Assembly: GCA_947642555.1 (NCBI GenBank)
Contig: CANRSX010000006.1
Coordinates: 118,352-182,351 of the forward strand
Length of the DNA: 64,000 nt
From: an uncultured Roseburia sp.
GTDB lineage: Bacteria; Bacillota; Clostridia; Lachnospirales; Lachnospiraceae
Reading direction: 5' to 3'
This document shows positions 62,661-64,000 of the stretch, piece by piece. The notes beneath the pieces were generated by a model. The model did no database searches and was not told where the DNA came from. It saw only the letters and a list, made by a program, of their open reading frames with translations. The position numbers were made by a program, and so were the translations under genes. Every line of letters starts with the position of its first letter. Within the stretch, counting starts at the first letter, position 1.

Positions 62661-63227
62661 GTGGAAATACTGAGTAAAATAGACCTTTTCCAGAAAGAGA
62701 TCAATGCGCTGCGCCCGATGGAGGATGGGATGCTGGGACAGATACAGGATTATTACAGGGTGGGGCTGACGTGGACGTCCAACGCCCTGGAGGGGAATTC
62801 CCTGACGGAGAGTGAAACGAAAGTGCTCCTGGAGGACGGCCTGACGGTAGGCGGGAAACCGCTCCGGGATGTGTTCGAGGCAGTGGACCATGCGAAAGCC
62901 TATGATTTTATGTTTTCCGTGTTCCAGGACCGGCGGATCGATGAGCAGACGGTGCTGAAGATGCATGGACTGTTCTATCAGAACATCGAACCGGAGTATG
63001 CCGGGCGATACAGGGATGTCCGGGTGCTGATCACGGGATCGCAGTATCCCGTGGCGGCTCCGGAGAAGATACAGAAGGAGATGGACGGGCTGTTCGCCTG
63101 GGTGCAGAAGGAGCGGGGCGGATACCATCCCGTGGAATTTGCCGCAAAACTCCACAAACGGTTTGTGTTCATCCACCCCTTCAAAGACGGGAATGTAACA
63201 CAGAGATACTTGCAGAAAGCGGCGTAA
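62661..63227 (+). pseudogene. Fic-family protein truncated within the Fic motif
   Basis: 188 aa from GTG at 62661 (AAGGATGG upstream). The N-terminal part has the inhibitory motif TSNALEGNSLT (S/T-x3-E-G/N), marking an autoinhibited class of Fic AMP-transferase, then LKMHGLFYQNIEPEYAGRYRDVRVLITGSQYPV and FVFIHPFKDGN. The catalytic loop should continue G/N-R-x-x-R, but the frame reads VTQRYLQKAA and stops, so the anion-binding Arg and the C-terminal helices are lost. The break falls at about 63193, and what follows is AT-rich hicAB DNA. Probably inactive. Confidence 0.82.
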
Positions 63228-63272
63228 CAGCGGCAAACTGCTTTGTATATAAAATTGAATAACAAATATGCC

Positions 63273-63314
63273 AAAGGACATTCCATCTTTTATTTGGGTG
63301 GATGTTCTTTTTTT
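63273..63314 (+). terminator. Terminator before hicA
   Basis: Stem AAAGGACATTCCA / TGGATGTTCTTT with one bulge, followed by a T run. It isolates the truncated fic transcript from the hic promoter. Confidence 0.7.
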
Positions 63315-63329
63315 GACAGAATAAAATTA

Positions 63330-63358
63330 TTGACAATGCGCATAATACACATTATAAT
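63330..63358 (+). promoter_or_regulatory. hicAB promoter with operator-like palindrome in the spacer
   Basis: TTGACA (63330-63335), 17 bp, TATAAT (63353-63358), both consensus. The spacer holds an imperfect palindrome AATGCGCATAATACACATT (63335-63353, 14 of 18 paired positions match), a natural site for HicB repression. Confidence 0.85.
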
Positions 63359-63411
63359 ATAGACAAATAAATAGAAAGGAGCGATGCCATGAATGAATAA
63401 GGAGGTATTGA

Positions 63412-63591
63412 ATGAGATTTAGAGAAATTGAGAATATGATAGAAAAAGATGGCTGGTATCAAGTGAAGCAAAAAGGTTCACATCACCAGTACAAACACCC
63501 GACTAAGCCAGGAAAAGTCACAATACCAGAACACGGAGGGGATTTGAACCCCGATACAGTTAAATCAATTCTGAAGCAAGCGGGGCTTTAA
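63412..63591 (+). CDS. hicA: HicA-family mRNA interferase toxin
   Basis: 59 aa, about the full length of the family. It is a double-stranded-RNA-binding-like fold with FREIENMIEKDGWYQVKQKGSHHQYKHP (the catalytic His lies in GSHHQY) and VTIPEHGGDLNPDTVKSILKQAGL. AAGGAGGTATTGA precedes the ATG. A tiny leader frame ATG-AAT-GAA-TAA at 63389-63400, with its own AAAGGAG, sits just upstream. It is followed after 39 bp by hicB. Strongly AT-rich compared with the rest of the window. Confidence 0.93.
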   Translation: MRFREIENMIEKDGWYQVKQKGSHHQYKHPTKPGKVTIPEHGGDLNPDTVKSILKQAGL

Positions 63592-63630
63592 GCCCCATTT
63601 GTTCAATCTTTATAAAAGGAGGCGAATATA

Positions 63631-64000
63631 TTGAAATTAATCTATCCGGCTATATTTAAGCCTTTTACAGATCAAAGCGGCGGATACGTAGTAGAATTTC
63701 CGGACTTGCCCGGTTGTGTAACAGAAGGTGAAAACTTAGAGCAAGCTATTGAAATGGGAATTGACGCGGCTAGCGGTTGGATATTGGGGGAATTGGAAGA
63801 TGGAGAGCAAATACCATGTGCTTCTGATTATTCAGAAATAACCGCCGAAAGTGGGTGTATGGTAAATATGCTATTACTGGACATTGATTCCTATGAAGAA
63901 AAGTATGGTGAAAAGGCAGTAAGAAAAAACCTTACTATTCCTGCGTGGCTGAATACTTTTGCTGAAAAAAATAATATCAATTTCTCTAAACTTTTACAAG
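63631..64000 (+). CDS. hicB: HicB-family antitoxin, 3' end outside window
   Basis: Starts at TTG 63631 with AAGGAGGCG at good spacing: KLIYPAIFKPFTDQSGGYVVEFPDLPGCVTEGENLEQAIEMG is the HicB partial-RNase-H fold. After a ~40-residue middle, the visible end (KNLTIPAWLNTFAEKNNINFSKLLQ) is the start of a ribbon-helix-helix or HTH DNA-binding tail. About 123 codons are present. It neutralises HicA and should bind the palindrome in the hic promoter. Confidence 0.92.
   Translation, partial: MKLIYPAIFKPFTDQSGGYVVEFPDLPGCVTEGENLEQAIEMGIDAASGWILGELEDGEQIPCASDYSEITAESGCMVNMLLLDIDSYEEKYGEKAVRKNLTIPAWLNTFAEKNNINFSKLLQ

Noticed and set aside
62544..63281. 245-aa minus-strand open frame opposite fic
   Set aside because: The plus-strand frame has Fic motifs, a ribosome site and a promoter; the minus frame has no recognisable family and His/Pro/Leu-rich shadow composition.

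Overview
This window looks like a chromosomal segment of a GC-rich member of the Lachnospiraceae or a related anaerobic Clostridia. The support is a CIRCE-controlled hrcA-grpE-dnaK operon, Gram-positive lipoprotein signals, strong AGGAGG ribosome sites, sigma-A promoters (TTGACA-17-TATAAT), a YesM/YesN-governed sugar-uptake and glycosidase cluster, an iscS-iscU-Rrf2 operon and a lysine riboswitch. Genus cannot be fixed from sequence reading alone. Most genes lie on the minus strand. There are no rRNA or tRNA genes, no CRISPR array and no recognisable transposase-bearing insertion sequence.

Layout. 0-3.6 kb: heat-shock operon (dnaK runs off the left edge). 3.7-8.5 kb: a lipoprotein, then a MacAB-like adaptor/ATPase/permease operon. 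8.5-11.2 kb: MATE exporter and NudC. 11.2-20.5 kb: a seven-gene minus-strand run with one evident promoter and one evident terminator. It mixes a CocE-like hydrolase, AtuA plus its small partner and a CaiB/BaiF CoA-transferase with a MoxR ATPase, a VWA protein and a leucine-rich-repeat protein. 20.5-21.6 kb: a structured repeat and a coiled-coil gene built of 21-bp repeats that appears frameshifted. 21.6-39.9 kb: carbohydrate island (solute-binding protein, two permeases, GH3, GH78-like, transporter, esterase, AraC regulator, YesM/YesN two-component pair) with three damaged genes in its middle. 39.9-41.7 kb: RelBE-type toxin-antitoxin pair and an Rpn-family nuclease. 41.8-46.3 kb: TetR-flavodoxin pair and Fe-S assembly operon. 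46.3-53.7 kb: FtsX-type ABC transporter with its own two-component system, and a divergent LytTR/AgrC-type pair. 53.7-57.0 kb: a pair of unknown membrane-associated proteins, one with a TerB-like region. 57.1-59.0 kb: lysine-riboswitch-controlled NhaC-family transporter. 59.1-62.2 kb: a HelD-like helicase fused to what looks like a GH31 N-terminal domain. 62.3-64.0 kb: another structured repeat, a Fic gene cut off inside its catalytic motif, and AT-rich hicA-hicB.

The most noteworthy items are (i) the HelD-GH31 fusion, (ii) two ~160-nt dispersed elements with compensatory base changes in their stems, which suggests a structured RNA family, (iii) the unknown two-gene membrane module at 53.7-57.0 kb, and (iv) the MoxR-VWA-LRR module embedded in an AtuA/CoA-transferase operon. 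Several regulatory sites can be read directly: CIRCE, a 39-bp palindrome before tetR, a palindrome over the isc promoter, paired TACAACGTTGTA sites, phased repeats before the FtsX transporter and an imperfect palindrome inside the hic promoter.

Family names are from recognition of motifs and overall sequence character. No database search was run.
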